A stretch of DNA of 64,000 nt, from contig NZ_WTWX01000013.1 of assembly GCF_009870785.1 (NCBI RefSeq), positions 1 through 64,000 of the forward strand, read 5' to 3'. The position numbers and the translations under genes were made by a program. Below, in pieces: positions 17,854-25,073 of this stretch; positions within the stretch are counted from its first letter, which is position 1, and every line of letters starts with the position of its first letter. The notes beneath the pieces are model-generated. The model saw only the letters and a program-made list of their open reading frames with translations. It did not search any database and was not told the origin of the DNA. Source of the DNA: Paenibacillus sp. An7. GTDB lineage: Bacteria > Bacillota > Bacilli > Paenibacillales > Paenibacillaceae.

Positions 17854-18252
17854 ATGGTAGGAACAGGATTGCTAATTATTCGCTTGGTGGTAGGACTTAT
17901 TTTTGCAGCACATGGAGCACAGAAATTATTTGGCTGGTTTGGCGGTTATGGTCCCAAAGGTACAGGAGGATGGATGGAGTCCATTGGAATTAAACCAGGG
18001 GTGGCTGCAGCAGTCATGGCAGGACTTGTTGAATTCGTAGGCGGGATTGCTTTTGCAGCAGGACTCTTCACTCCAGTTGTCGCTGTACTGCTTGCACTTA
18101 CGATGATTGTAGCGATGGTCAAGGTGCATGGACCCAATGGTTTCTGGGCAACAGCAAATGGTGTTGAGCTTAATGTCATTCTCATGGCAGTGCTGATTGG
18201 TGTCGCTTTTACAGGGGCAGGAGCTTACTCTATTGATGCTTTGATTCAGTAA
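17854..18252 (+). CDS. DoxX-family membrane protein (MhqP-like)
   Basis: The 132-residue protein has about four membrane helices and the DoxX signature GLIFAAHGAQKLFGWFGG near the N-terminus (about 12-30). DoxX proteins are small membrane proteins linked to thiol and redox stress; MhqP of Bacillus belongs here. It starts the operon behind the MhqR-type operator at 17765, with the dioxygenase and flavin-reductase-like genes downstream. Its biochemical role is unproven. AGAGGA precedes ATG 17854. Confidence 0.85.
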   Translation: MVGTGLLIIRLVVGLIFAAHGAQKLFGWFGGYGPKGTGGWMESIGIKPGVAAAVMAGLVEFVGGIAFAAGLFTPVVAVLLALTMIVAMVKVHGPNGFWATANGVELNVILMAVLIGVAFTGAGAYSIDALIQ

Positions 18253-18298
18253 AACGAATAAATAGGATGAACTTACTATATTAGAAGAGGTGAACAAG

Positions 18299-19249
18299 AT
18301 GAGACAACAAACGGCAGGAATTCATCATATTACAGCTTTCGTATCCGACGCTCAGAAAAACGTAGATTTCTATGCAGGGGTTCTTGGATTACGACTTGTA
18401 AAAAAGACAATTAACTTTGATGCTCCGGATGTCTATCATCTTTATTTTGGTAATGAACAAGGGAGCCCAGGCACAGTGATCACCTTCTTCCCGTTCCCTA
18501 CGGGACGTAAAGGAACAATAGGCGGAGGTCAGGTTGGGTGGACAACATATGCAGTGCCTGTCGGTTCACTTGATTTCTGGAAGGAACGTTTGAATAAATT
18601 TGGTATTTCATATACGATGGTAGAACGTTTTTCAGAAAGTTATGTACAGTTTCGAGATGTGGATGGACTACAGCTTGAACTTGTAGAGAGAGAAGAAGGA
18701 CCTTCAAGCCAGTGGACCTTTGGCGGTGTACCTTCTGAGAAAGCAATTAAGGGATTCGGTGGGGCGTTGCTCTATAGCACAAATCCAAAAGAAACGATGA
18801 CGACCCTAGAGAATACACTCGGATTGACCAAAGTAGGTGAAGATAAGGGTGCTGTTCGTTTCCGATCAACAGGAAATCTAGGCAATTTGATTGATGTAAG
18901 CAAAACACAGATAGCACCGGGGAGAAACGGTACCGGGATTGTTCATCATATTGCCTGGAGAGCAGCGGATGAAGCAGATCATCTACGCTGGAGTGCTGCC
19001 GTAAAAGCAGACGGATTTGAGCTAACCCCTGTAAAGGATCGGAATTACTTTAAAGCACTCTATTTCCGGGAACAAGGGGGAATTCTGTTCGAGATTGCTA
19101 CAGATCCTCCTGGATTTACTGTGGATGAACCTGAGGAAGAGCTGGGTGAGAGTTTAATGCTTCCAGAATGGTATGAGAATAAGCGTACTGCGCTTGAACA
19201 GAATCTTGCTCCCATTGTTGTTCGTGTGCTGAAACAGGATCAGATGTAA
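18299..19249 (+). CDS. Glyoxalase/ring-cleaving dioxygenase (MhqO/MhqA type)
   Basis: This 316-residue protein is built from two vicinal-oxygen-chelate modules. The first starts AGIHHITAFVSDAQKNVDFY (about residue 7); the second, from about 150, has a GIVHHIAWRA strand near 215. Metal ligands are likely the His of each HHI and the Glu in GGILFEIATDPPGF. MhqA, MhqE and MhqO of Bacillus are relatives that cleave hydroquinones. ATG 18299 has AAGAGGTG at the right distance; the GTG at 18290 overlaps that site. It is probably co-transcribed with doxX. Confidence 0.85.
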   Translation: MRQQTAGIHHITAFVSDAQKNVDFYAGVLGLRLVKKTINFDAPDVYHLYFGNEQGSPGTVITFFPFPTGRKGTIGGGQVGWTTYAVPVGSLDFWKERLNKFGISYTMVERFSESYVQFRDVDGLQLELVEREEGPSSQWTFGGVPSEKAIKGFGGALLYSTNPKETMTTLENTLGLTKVGEDKGAVRFRSTGNLGNLIDVSKTQIAPGRNGTGIVHHIAWRAADEADHLRWSAAVKADGFELTPVKDRNYFKALYFREQGGILFEIATDPPGFTVDEPEEELGESLMLPEWYENKRTALEQNLAPIVVRVLKQDQM

Positions 19250-19272
19250 AGATAAAAGGAGCTAATTTTCAA

Positions 19273-19896
19273 ATGGAAATGTCTATGCGAAGTATTGATC
19301 CTCTTACTCAAACGGAAAGAGAAAATTATAAACTTCTCACGGGAAGTATTATTCCGAGACCGGTTGCTTTTGTGACGACTTTATCGGAAGAGGGAACGAT
19401 CAATGGAGCTCCTTTCAGCTATTTCAATATCGTAACAGCGGATCCTCCAATGATCTCGATCTCGGTACAGCGGAAAAATGGATATCCGAAAGATACAGCA
19501 CGTCATGCAATGCACCAGAAAGAGTTTGTCGTTCATATAACCGACGAGATGAATGTCGCTAGGATTAATCTGACTGCGGAGAGTTTACCTCCTTCCGAAA
19601 GTGAGATTGAAAAGGCCGGACTAACTGTGGTTTCAAGTGACCTAATACAAGTTCCTGGAGTAAAAGAGGCAAAATTCCGTATGGAGTGTGTCCTTGAAGC
19701 AGCGTATCCCTTAGGAGGAACAGAGAGTGCTCCTTCCTGTGATTTAATCATCGGCCGGGTTGTTCGTTTTCACGTAGCCGAGTCCATAATAGATCATGGC
19801 CGGATCGATGCGAACGAACTTCAGCCGGTTAGCCGCCTTGCAGGGAATCATTACTCCAAGCTAGGTCAGATGTTTTCACTAGAGCGCCCTGAATAA
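19273..19896 (+). CDS. Flavin-reductase-like (split-barrel FMN-binding) protein
   Basis: The 207-residue protein has the family's N-terminal pattern: LLTGSIIPRPVAFVTTLSEEG, NGAPFSYFNIVTADPPMISI and KDTARHAMHQKEFVVHI. These make the FMN-binding split beta-barrel of flavin reductase-like proteins. It probably supplies or uses reduced flavin in quinone or aromatic detoxification (inference from the MhqR-type operon, where it is the third gene, 23 bases after the dioxygenase). An AAAGGAGC site precedes ATG 19273. Confidence 0.85.
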   Translation: MEMSMRSIDPLTQTERENYKLLTGSIIPRPVAFVTTLSEEGTINGAPFSYFNIVTADPPMISISVQRKNGYPKDTARHAMHQKEFVVHITDEMNVARINLTAESLPPSESEIEKAGLTVVSSDLIQVPGVKEAKFRMECVLEAAYPLGGTESAPSCDLIIGRVVRFHVAESIIDHGRIDANELQPVSRLAGNHYSKLGQMFSLERPE

Positions 19897-19997
19897 AAAG
19901 TTTTTATTTTATACCATTAATTTACTGTTATTGATTATGGTTAACTAATATTATATAGCAACATGGTAATTCCATCATATTTCTGGGAGGATATACA

Positions 19998-20705
19998 ATG
20001 AAAATTGAAATTTGGTCGGACTATATGTGTCCATTTTGCTATATTGGAAAACGCCGCTTTGAAGAAGCTTTGGAGTCGTTTCCTCATAAAGATCAAGTTG
20101 AAGTCGTTTATCGTAGTTATGAACTGAATCCAAACGGATCACGCGATACAGATCAGACAACTTACGACAGTCTTGCGAAAAAGTTCGGAATGTCTGTTCA
20201 AGAGGCAAAATCAATGACAGAAAATGTCGTAGCACAAGCGCGTACGGTTGGACTGAACTATAATTTTGACGTTATTAAACCAACGAATTCGTTTGATGCA
20301 CACCGTTTAACTCATTTTGCTGCAGAGCAAGGGAAAGCAAGTGAGATGACAGAATTACTTTTCTCCGCTTATTTTGAAAAAGGCGAACATATTGGCAGCA
20401 GGGAAGTTCTTATACGTCTTGCTGGTGAGATTGGAATGGATCCCAAACAGGCAGAGAAGATTCTGGAAGAATCGATCTATGCTGAGGAAGTGCGCAGAGA
20501 TGAGAAACAAGGTGCTGAGCTTGGGATTCAAGGTGTTCCTTTCTTTGTAATTGATCGTAAATATGGGATTTCGGGTGCTCAGCCACCTCAAGTGTTCACA
20601 GATGCATTGACGCAGGCTTGGTCTGAATCTCAGCCAATGAAGGTTATCGGAGGCAGTGATGCTGCGTTATGTACGGATGGTTCTTGCAGTTTACCTGATA
20701 AATAA
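19998..20705 (+). CDS. DsbA-family oxidoreductase, FrnE-like
   Basis: The 235-residue cytosolic protein has no signal peptide. It opens MKIEIWSDYMCPFCYIGKRR with a CPFC redox motif at residues 11-14. The helical insert and the cis-proline region GIQGVPFFVIDRKYGISGAQ (about 173-192) are typical of the FrnE/DsbA group. Two more cysteines sit in the tail (CTDGSC), as in FrnE proteins that have a second redox pair. It is probably a thiol isomerase or glutathione-independent reductase in oxidative stress (inference). TGGGAGG precedes the ATG. Confidence 0.88.
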   Translation: MKIEIWSDYMCPFCYIGKRRFEEALESFPHKDQVEVVYRSYELNPNGSRDTDQTTYDSLAKKFGMSVQEAKSMTENVVAQARTVGLNYNFDVIKPTNSFDAHRLTHFAAEQGKASEMTELLFSAYFEKGEHIGSREVLIRLAGEIGMDPKQAEKILEESIYAEEVRRDEKQGAELGIQGVPFFVIDRKYGISGAQPPQVFTDALTQAWSESQPMKVIGGSDAALCTDGSCSLPDK

Positions 20706-20724
20706 AAAAGGGTCCTTATAATAA

Positions 20725-20754
20725 ATGTCTGGCATTTCTGCCGGGCATTTTTTT
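20725..20754 (+). terminator. Intrinsic terminator after the FrnE-like gene
   Basis: ATGTCTGGCA (20725-20734) pairs with TGCCGGGCAT (20739-20748), followed by a T run. Confidence 0.88.
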
Positions 20755-20832
20755 ATCACAGGAGAGTCATAAAACATGATAACGCTTACTATATATGTAG
20801 AGAAGAAACGAAAAAAGAGGAGGTTTACTTAG

Positions 20833-21006
20833 GTGGAGAAATACAAGAGCTCTAATCCGCTGGGTGTGATTTTGTGTCGGGACTGTTATAGTGAGCTCGG
20901 TGTGCAGGAGACAGACCGTGTCCAGATTTTCTATTCATCTTGCGGTTCAGTTCATTGCAAAGAAACAAGACTGAATACGGAGTACGAACAATATATGGAC
21001 GAATAA
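20833..21006 (+). CDS. Small cysteine-rich protein, SR1P-like (GapA-binding peptide family)
   Basis: A 57-codon gene starts at GTG 20833, eight bases after AGGAGGT, and ends at TAA 21004. The centre carries LGVILCRDC, then an ETDRV turn, IFYSSCG and VHC. This spacing of a CxxC knuckle, a V-x-x-x-Y strand and a second cysteine pair recalls SR1P, the peptide encoded on the Bacillus SR1 RNA that binds glyceraldehyde-3-phosphate dehydrogenase GapA. It is longer than the classical 39 residues at both ends. Its own promoter region and the terminator at 21075 make it single-gene. The family match is from memory. Confidence 0.65.
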   Translation: MEKYKSSNPLGVILCRDCYSELGVQETDRVQIFYSSCGSVHCKETRLNTEYEQYMDE

Positions 21007-21074
21007 TGATTATATTACTCTTATGTAGATAAGATGATGATACAGGATACCAAGCAATGACCCATATAAAAAAA

Positions 21075-21126
21075 TAAAAACAGGCTTATACATCCCTATT
21101 TACTGTGATGTATAAGCCTGTTTATT
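21075..21126. terminator. Bidirectional terminator between the SR1P-like gene and the antiporter gene
   Basis: ACAGGCTTATACATC (21080-21094) and GATGTATAAGCCTGT (21107-21121) form a perfect 15-base-pair stem flanked by A-rich and T-rich sequence. Confidence 0.9.
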
Positions 21127-21144
21127 TGATTCATTTATATATAA

Positions 21145-22317
21145 TTAACGGTTGTTCTCCAACTTAACTTCCTTTTTATTAGAGAACATGATTTTAAGAA
21201 GCGGTGGTGTTACTAGGGTTGTGACAATGACCATAATGATGAGTGAGGTGTAATATTCAGGATCAAGCAGACCGGATGCAAGACCTGTACCTGCAATGAT
21301 CAGAGCGACTTCTCCGCGAGAAATCATGCCAGCACCGATGGAAAAAGATGAACGTCCCTTAAATCCAGTCAGACGCGCACCCAAGGCTCCGCCCAATAGT
21401 TTTGTCACAATGGCAACGATACTGATTACGATAATGAATCCGATCTGAGATCCGACTCCTTCAAAATCGACATTGAGTCCAATGCTTACAAAGAATACAG
21501 GAACAAACAAACTGTAAGCGATCGGTTCAAGCTTACTTTCAACCGTATGCTTAAATTCAGTCTGTGAAATCGCAATACCTGCAGCAAATGCACCAATAAT
21601 ACCTGCGATACCCATCCATTCAGCAAAATAGGAAAAGGCGAGTGCAATAATGACTCCGCCAGAAATCACAGTTTCTGTTACTTTCAGTTTGGCGAACCAT
21701 TTCATCATTAGAGGTACGACCCAGATGGATGCGGCAATGATGACAGCGAAGAAAAGAACTTTCTTTCCAATAAGACTACCAATACTTACGCTTTCTCCAC
21801 TTGTTCCGAGGATACTCATCATTATTGCCAGCAAGATGACAACTAGAATATCATCAACAACAGCGGCTCCAAGAATGGTGGTACCCTCTTTCGAACTAAG
21901 CTGGTTCATTTCTTTTAGCGTTTGTACAGATATACTTACGGAAGTAGCACAGAATAGAAGACCGAAGAATAGGGCGTGATGGTTCTCCATACCGAAGCTT
22001 AGTGCTGCTCCATATCCCCCAAAGAATGGTAAAATAACCCCGCCTACGGCAACGGCTAAAGCAGCCTTCCAGTTCTTACGAAGTTGATCCAAATCCGTTT
22101 CCAGACCTGCAATGAACATAAGAACAAGTACGCCGATTTCAGAGAATTCGTGGATAAACGACGTCTGTTGAACCCAGCCAAGGATCGCCGGACCGAGAAT
22201 AACCCCTGCAATTAATTCACCAAGGACGGAAGGCTGGCCTAATTTGACCGATAGATGACCTGCAATTTTGGTGAAAATAAGAATGAGCACGAGGTGTAAA
22301 ATAAAAATAAAATCCAT
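21145..22317 (-). CDS. Cation:proton antiporter, CPA2 family (NapA/KefB-like)
   Basis: This 390-residue membrane protein has about 12-13 helices and no C-terminal TrkA domain. The N-terminal GQPSVLGELIAGVILGPAIL segment and the helix-5 motif GAAVVDDILVVILL, with two adjacent aspartates (about residue 155), are diagnostic for CPA2 exchangers with electrogenic-type DD. It probably exchanges Na+ or K+ for protons. AAGGGG precedes ATG 22317. Its 5' leader contains two hairpins, the second followed by seven T (22384-22464), suggesting attenuation. Confidence 0.9.
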   Translation of the reverse strand: MDFIFILHLVLILIFTKIAGHLSVKLGQPSVLGELIAGVILGPAILGWVQQTSFIHEFSEIGVLVLMFIAGLETDLDQLRKNWKAALAVAVGGVILPFFGGYGAALSFGMENHHALFFGLLFCATSVSISVQTLKEMNQLSSKEGTTILGAAVVDDILVVILLAIMMSILGTSGESVSIGSLIGKKVLFFAVIIAASIWVVPLMMKWFAKLKVTETVISGGVIIALAFSYFAEWMGIAGIIGAFAAGIAISQTEFKHTVESKLEPIAYSLFVPVFFVSIGLNVDFEGVGSQIGFIIVISIVAIVTKLLGGALGARLTGFKGRSSFSIGAGMISRGEVALIIAGTGLASGLLDPEYYTSLIIMVIVTTLVTPPLLKIMFSNKKEVKLENNR

Positions 22318-22383
22318 CGTTGTTCCCCTTTCGAAGTAGGTTTATATTGTCCGCCAGTGAGGAAGTTTTATGTTTACACACAA

Positions 22384-22464
22384 AAAAAGCCTATTTACGC
22401 AAGATCCCCATAAATACGCCTGAAAATAGACAGGAGGGGGCCTTGTGTGCCAGACTCCTCCTGT
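22384..22464 (-). promoter_or_regulatory. Structured 5' leader of the antiporter gene, possible attenuator
   Basis: Reading the minus strand, ACAGGAGG (22464-22457) pairs perfectly with CCTCCTGT (22437-22430). A weaker stem, TATTTA with TAAATA extended by GC, then ends in GGCTTTTTTT at 22384. This order (stable stem, then terminator-like stem and T run, then the gene 67 bases on) is that of a transcription attenuator or riboswitch. It does not match a riboswitch class I can recall. Confidence 0.45.
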
Positions 22465-22584
22465 GAACAATATATATAATTGTGATATGTTTTACGTTTC
22501 TCTTTTTTATTGTACATTTTTTTATAACAAATGGGAAGGGGAATCGTTACAAAGTATCCTGAATAAAGTTCAGAGTGTTGTCAC

Positions 22585-22614
22585 TTAACAATTAACTGTG
22601 ATGAAGTTTATAAT
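22585..22614 (+). promoter_or_regulatory. Candidate sigma-A promoter of the DUF420 gene
   Basis: TTAACA (22585-22590), an 18-base spacer and TATAAT (22609-22614), 40 bases before the start codon. Confidence 0.5.
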
Positions 22615-22654
22615 TGAAGTAAGGATTTACCTATAGAGGAGGATAACGTTCGTT

Positions 22655-23221
22655 ATGAGCAAAGGTATAGTAAAAGAGAGTGACTACGTCCCGACGACGA
22701 AGAAGAATTTTGCGGGAATCATTATTAGCTTTTCATTGATTGCCAATGTTATTATATTGTTGCTCTTTTTTGCACCAGTAGGTTATAACGGTGAAGTGCA
22801 TTTTGATTATACAATACTCCCGCGGATCAACGCAGTACTCAACAGTTTTACGTTTATTTTTTTGCTAGCAGCACTCATTGCTATTCTAAAGAAAAATGTT
22901 AAGATTCATAAACGATTTGTGATTGCAGCATTTGCTTCCACATTGTTATTTCTAGTAACCTATCTTACCTTCCATTACATTTCTCCGGAGACATCCAAGT
23001 TTGGAGGAGAAGGATTTATTCGTCCTGTGTACTTTACCATTTTGATCACGCATAGCTTTTTAGCTGCTGTCATTGTGCCGCTTGCTCTTTTTTCACTCGT
23101 GTGGGGCTGGACAATGCAGGTAGAAAAACACCGGAAGATTGCGCGATGGACGATGCCGATTTGGCTTTATGTAAGCTTTACAGGGGTAATTGTGTATCTT
23201 ATGATGGCACCTTATTATTAA
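22655..23221 (+). CDS. DUF420 membrane protein, CtaM/YozB-like
   Basis: The 188-residue protein has five predicted helices and the DUF420 pattern of histidines: KIHKRFVIAAF, TFHYISPE, TILITHSFLA and EKHRKIARWTMPIWLYVSFTGVIVYLMM. Known members (CtaM of Staphylococcus, YozB of Bacillus) are needed for active aa3-type terminal oxidases. The qoxABCD oxidase lies 18 kb downstream in this window, so a maturation role for it is plausible (inference). AGAGGAGG precedes ATG 22655. It is a single-gene unit. Confidence 0.85.
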   Translation: MSKGIVKESDYVPTTKKNFAGIIISFSLIANVIILLLFFAPVGYNGEVHFDYTILPRINAVLNSFTFIFLLAALIAILKKNVKIHKRFVIAAFASTLLFLVTYLTFHYISPETSKFGGEGFIRPVYFTILITHSFLAAVIVPLALFSLVWGWTMQVEKHRKIARWTMPIWLYVSFTGVIVYLMMAPYY

Positions 23222-23274
23222 GACCGAGTAGTTGTGGGCAGTTCCTATAATATGTAAGAAATAGTGGATGGATA

Positions 23275-23319
23275 AAAGACCGAAATGTCTCTTTTCAAGA
23301 GATATTTCGGTCTTTTTTT
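23275..23319 (+). terminator. Intrinsic terminator after the DUF420 gene
   Basis: A long stem of AAAGACCGAAAT and TCTC with GAGATATTTCGGTCTTT, followed by a T run. Confidence 0.9.
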
Positions 23320-23330
23320 GCAAAAAAAAC

Positions 23331-23386
23331 TTGCTTGTTTAGAAAATAAGGAATATAATTGACCCATCAACCATTGAGGTGTCAAT
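23331..23386 (+). promoter_or_regulatory. Promoter and imperfect palindrome upstream of the second marR gene
   Basis: TTGCTT (23331-23336), a 17-base spacer and TATAAT (23354-23359). An inverted repeat, ATTGAC (23358-23363) with GTCAAT (23381-23386) and inner TCAA/TTGA, spans the start point, as expected for MarR autoregulation. It is unrelated in sequence to the MhqR-type sites. Confidence 0.65.
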
Positions 23387-23389
23387 GAT

Positions 23390-23851
23390 TTGAAGGAGGT
23401 CTTTATTATCTCTACATGTCGTACGGAAGACCTATTATATTTGCTTATGCATCTTAATAAGCATATTGCTACCCGGTTTGAACGCTGTGCGGGTGTAAGT
23501 CCTAATCGGCTTGAACTCTTATGTAAACTGACGGGTGGAGAAATCAGCCAATCTGATTTACAGAAGGCAGTATCCATTGATCCTGCTGCTGTGACACGTC
23601 ACGTTCAGCAACTGGAGGCGGAAGGAATACTACTCCGCACGAGAAGCGAGAGCGATAACCGGATTACGTTAGTTCAGCTGACGGAAGAAGGAAAAAACAA
23701 AGTAGAAGCTTTCAAAGCGGAGAAAGAACGATTTATGGAGGAACTGCAAACCGATCTCACAGAAGCAGAGCGTATTCAGTTTCTTGAAACATTACAGAAG
23801 CTAAATAACCAGATCCACCAAATGAAAGATCCCGGAAAGACGAATAAATGA
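23390..23851 (+). CDS. MarR-family transcriptional regulator
   Basis: The roughly 150-residue winged-helix repressor has the recognition helix near DLQKAVSIDPAAVTRHVQQL and the wing near SESDNRITLVQLTEEG. The nitroreductase gene follows after 24 bases, so it probably regulates that operon. The start codon is uncertain. TTG 23390 is in frame with GAGGTG seven bases upstream, but a much stronger AAGGAGGT lies inside the frame (23393-23400) and no ATG, GTG or TTG follows it in phase. A rare ATT or ATC start at 23405 or 23408 is possible. Confidence 0.82.
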   Translation: MKEVFIISTCRTEDLLYLLMHLNKHIATRFERCAGVSPNRLELLCKLTGGEISQSDLQKAVSIDPAAVTRHVQQLEAEGILLRTRSESDNRITLVQLTEEGKNKVEAFKAEKERFMEELQTDLTEAERIQFLETLQKLNNQIHQMKDPGKTNK

Positions 23852-23875
23852 TATAGATAAAAGGAGCCTATTACC

Positions 23876-24514
23876 ATGACTGTAAATTCAGTAATCAAAG
23901 ATTATAATGAAGTCATTTCTTCCCGCCGTTCGGTGCGCGTGTATGACCCTGCGGTTAAAATTAGCCGTGAAGAAATGACAGAAATTTTGGAAGAAGCAAC
24001 ACTTGCTCCATCTTCCGTTAACCTTCAACCATGGAGATTCCTAGTTATTGACAGCCCAGAAGGGAAAGCAACACTGGAAGAGCTGGCACCAGGAAACTTG
24101 AATCAAGTTAAAACTTCCTCTGCAGTTATTGCAGTATTTGGAGATATGAATGCATTTGACAATGCAGATGATATTATGAGCAGTTCTGTAGAACGCGGCT
24201 TTCTCCCACAAGAGGTAAAAGAGCAGGTTATGGCCAACTACACTACATTGTTTGGACGTATGTCACCTGAAACATTCCGCGAAATGATCTTAATTGACTC
24301 CGGATTGGTTTCTATGCAGTTCATGCTTTCTGCACGTGCTCATGGATATGACACTAACCCAATCGGCGGTTATGATAAATCCCGAATTGCAGAAGCATTT
24401 GGAATGGATAAAGAACGTTACGTACCTGTGATGCTAATCTCCATCGGTAAAGCAGCTAAAGAAGCACGTAAGACAACACGTCTGCCTATAGACCGTGTTG
24501 CACAGTGGAAGTGA
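23876..24514 (+). CDS. Nitroreductase family protein
   Basis: The 212-residue protein is an FMN-dependent NAD(P)H nitroreductase-fold enzyme. It has the SSRRSVRVYDP start (FMN phosphate contacts), LAPSSVNLQPWRFLV at about 45-60, DSGLVSMQFMLSARAHGYDTNPIGGYD (about 140-166) and the C-terminal VPVMLISIGK. Such enzymes reduce nitro groups and quinones by two-electron steps; MhqN of Bacillus is one example. It sits between a MarR regulator and an antibiotic-monooxygenase-domain protein. AAAGGAG precedes the ATG. Confidence 0.9.
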   Translation: MTVNSVIKDYNEVISSRRSVRVYDPAVKISREEMTEILEEATLAPSSVNLQPWRFLVIDSPEGKATLEELAPGNLNQVKTSSAVIAVFGDMNAFDNADDIMSSSVERGFLPQEVKEQVMANYTTLFGRMSPETFREMILIDSGLVSMQFMLSARAHGYDTNPIGGYDKSRIAEAFGMDKERYVPVMLISIGKAAKEARKTTRLPIDRVAQWK

Positions 24515-24525
24515 GGAGAATACCT

Positions 24526-24822
24526 ATGATAATTATTCATGCAGAAATGAAAGTGAACCCTGCTGTAGAGTCTGGATTTCTTGAAGCAGTAAAAGAGTTG
24601 GTAGAGTCTTCACGCGCTGAAGAAGGCAATGTTTCATACAAACTTTTTAAAGATACAGAGCAAGAGAATACCTATCTAATGATCGAAGAATGGAAAGATC
24701 AGGATGCTGTAGCTTCTCATAATGCAAGTGCTCATTTCCAGGCATTTGTAGCTAAAGCACCTAAATACTTGTCAGCTCCACTGAATGTGCAGGCATACGC
24801 AGGTCAGCCTATTAACAAGTAA
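24526..24822 (+). CDS. ABM-domain (putative quinol monooxygenase) protein
   Basis: This 98-residue dimeric ferredoxin-like-fold protein has the family pattern NVSYKLFKDTEQENTYLMIE, EEWKDQDAVASHNASAHFQ and a C-terminal beta strand. Small ABM proteins such as YgiN oxidise quinols, or simply carry the fold. ATG 24526 follows GAGGAGAA, which overlaps the nitroreductase stop codon, indicating coupled translation. It completes the marR-nitroreductase-monooxygenase operon. Confidence 0.87.
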   Translation: MIIIHAEMKVNPAVESGFLEAVKELVESSRAEEGNVSYKLFKDTEQENTYLMIEEWKDQDAVASHNASAHFQAFVAKAPKYLSAPLNVQAYAGQPINK

Positions 24823-24832
24823 GATAACGACT

Positions 24833-24876
24833 AAAAAAGCGGAGAAACTAGCTAATCTAGTTTCTCCGCTTTTTTA
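24833..24876 (+). terminator. Intrinsic terminator after the ABM gene
   Basis: GCGGAGAAACTAG pairs perfectly with CTAGTTTCTCCGC around CTAAT, flanked by A and T runs. Confidence 0.95.
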
Positions 24877-24902
24877 TTGTTTAAATTTTTTGCGTAATAG
24901 CA

Positions 24903-24966
24903 TTGACAGATAAGATTGTAATGATACAATGAATCTTGTGTCTAATTGATAATGAATATCATTATC
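24903..24966 (+). promoter_or_regulatory. Promoter with Fur box for the siderophore uptake operon
   Basis: TTGACA (24903-24908), a 16-base spacer and TACAAT (24925-24930). GATAATGAATATCATTATC (24948-24966) matches 17 of 19 positions of the classical Fur box and lies just after the predicted start point, so iron-replete repression is expected. Confidence 0.85.
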
Positions 24967-25073
24967 TGAGGCAATTAATACCAGAGTTTCCTACATAATG
25001 ATCCATCCGTTTTTTTCAGATGTAAGTAATATCCCTATCCTCCTGAATAAACGGAGAAGAGGAAGGAACGGTT

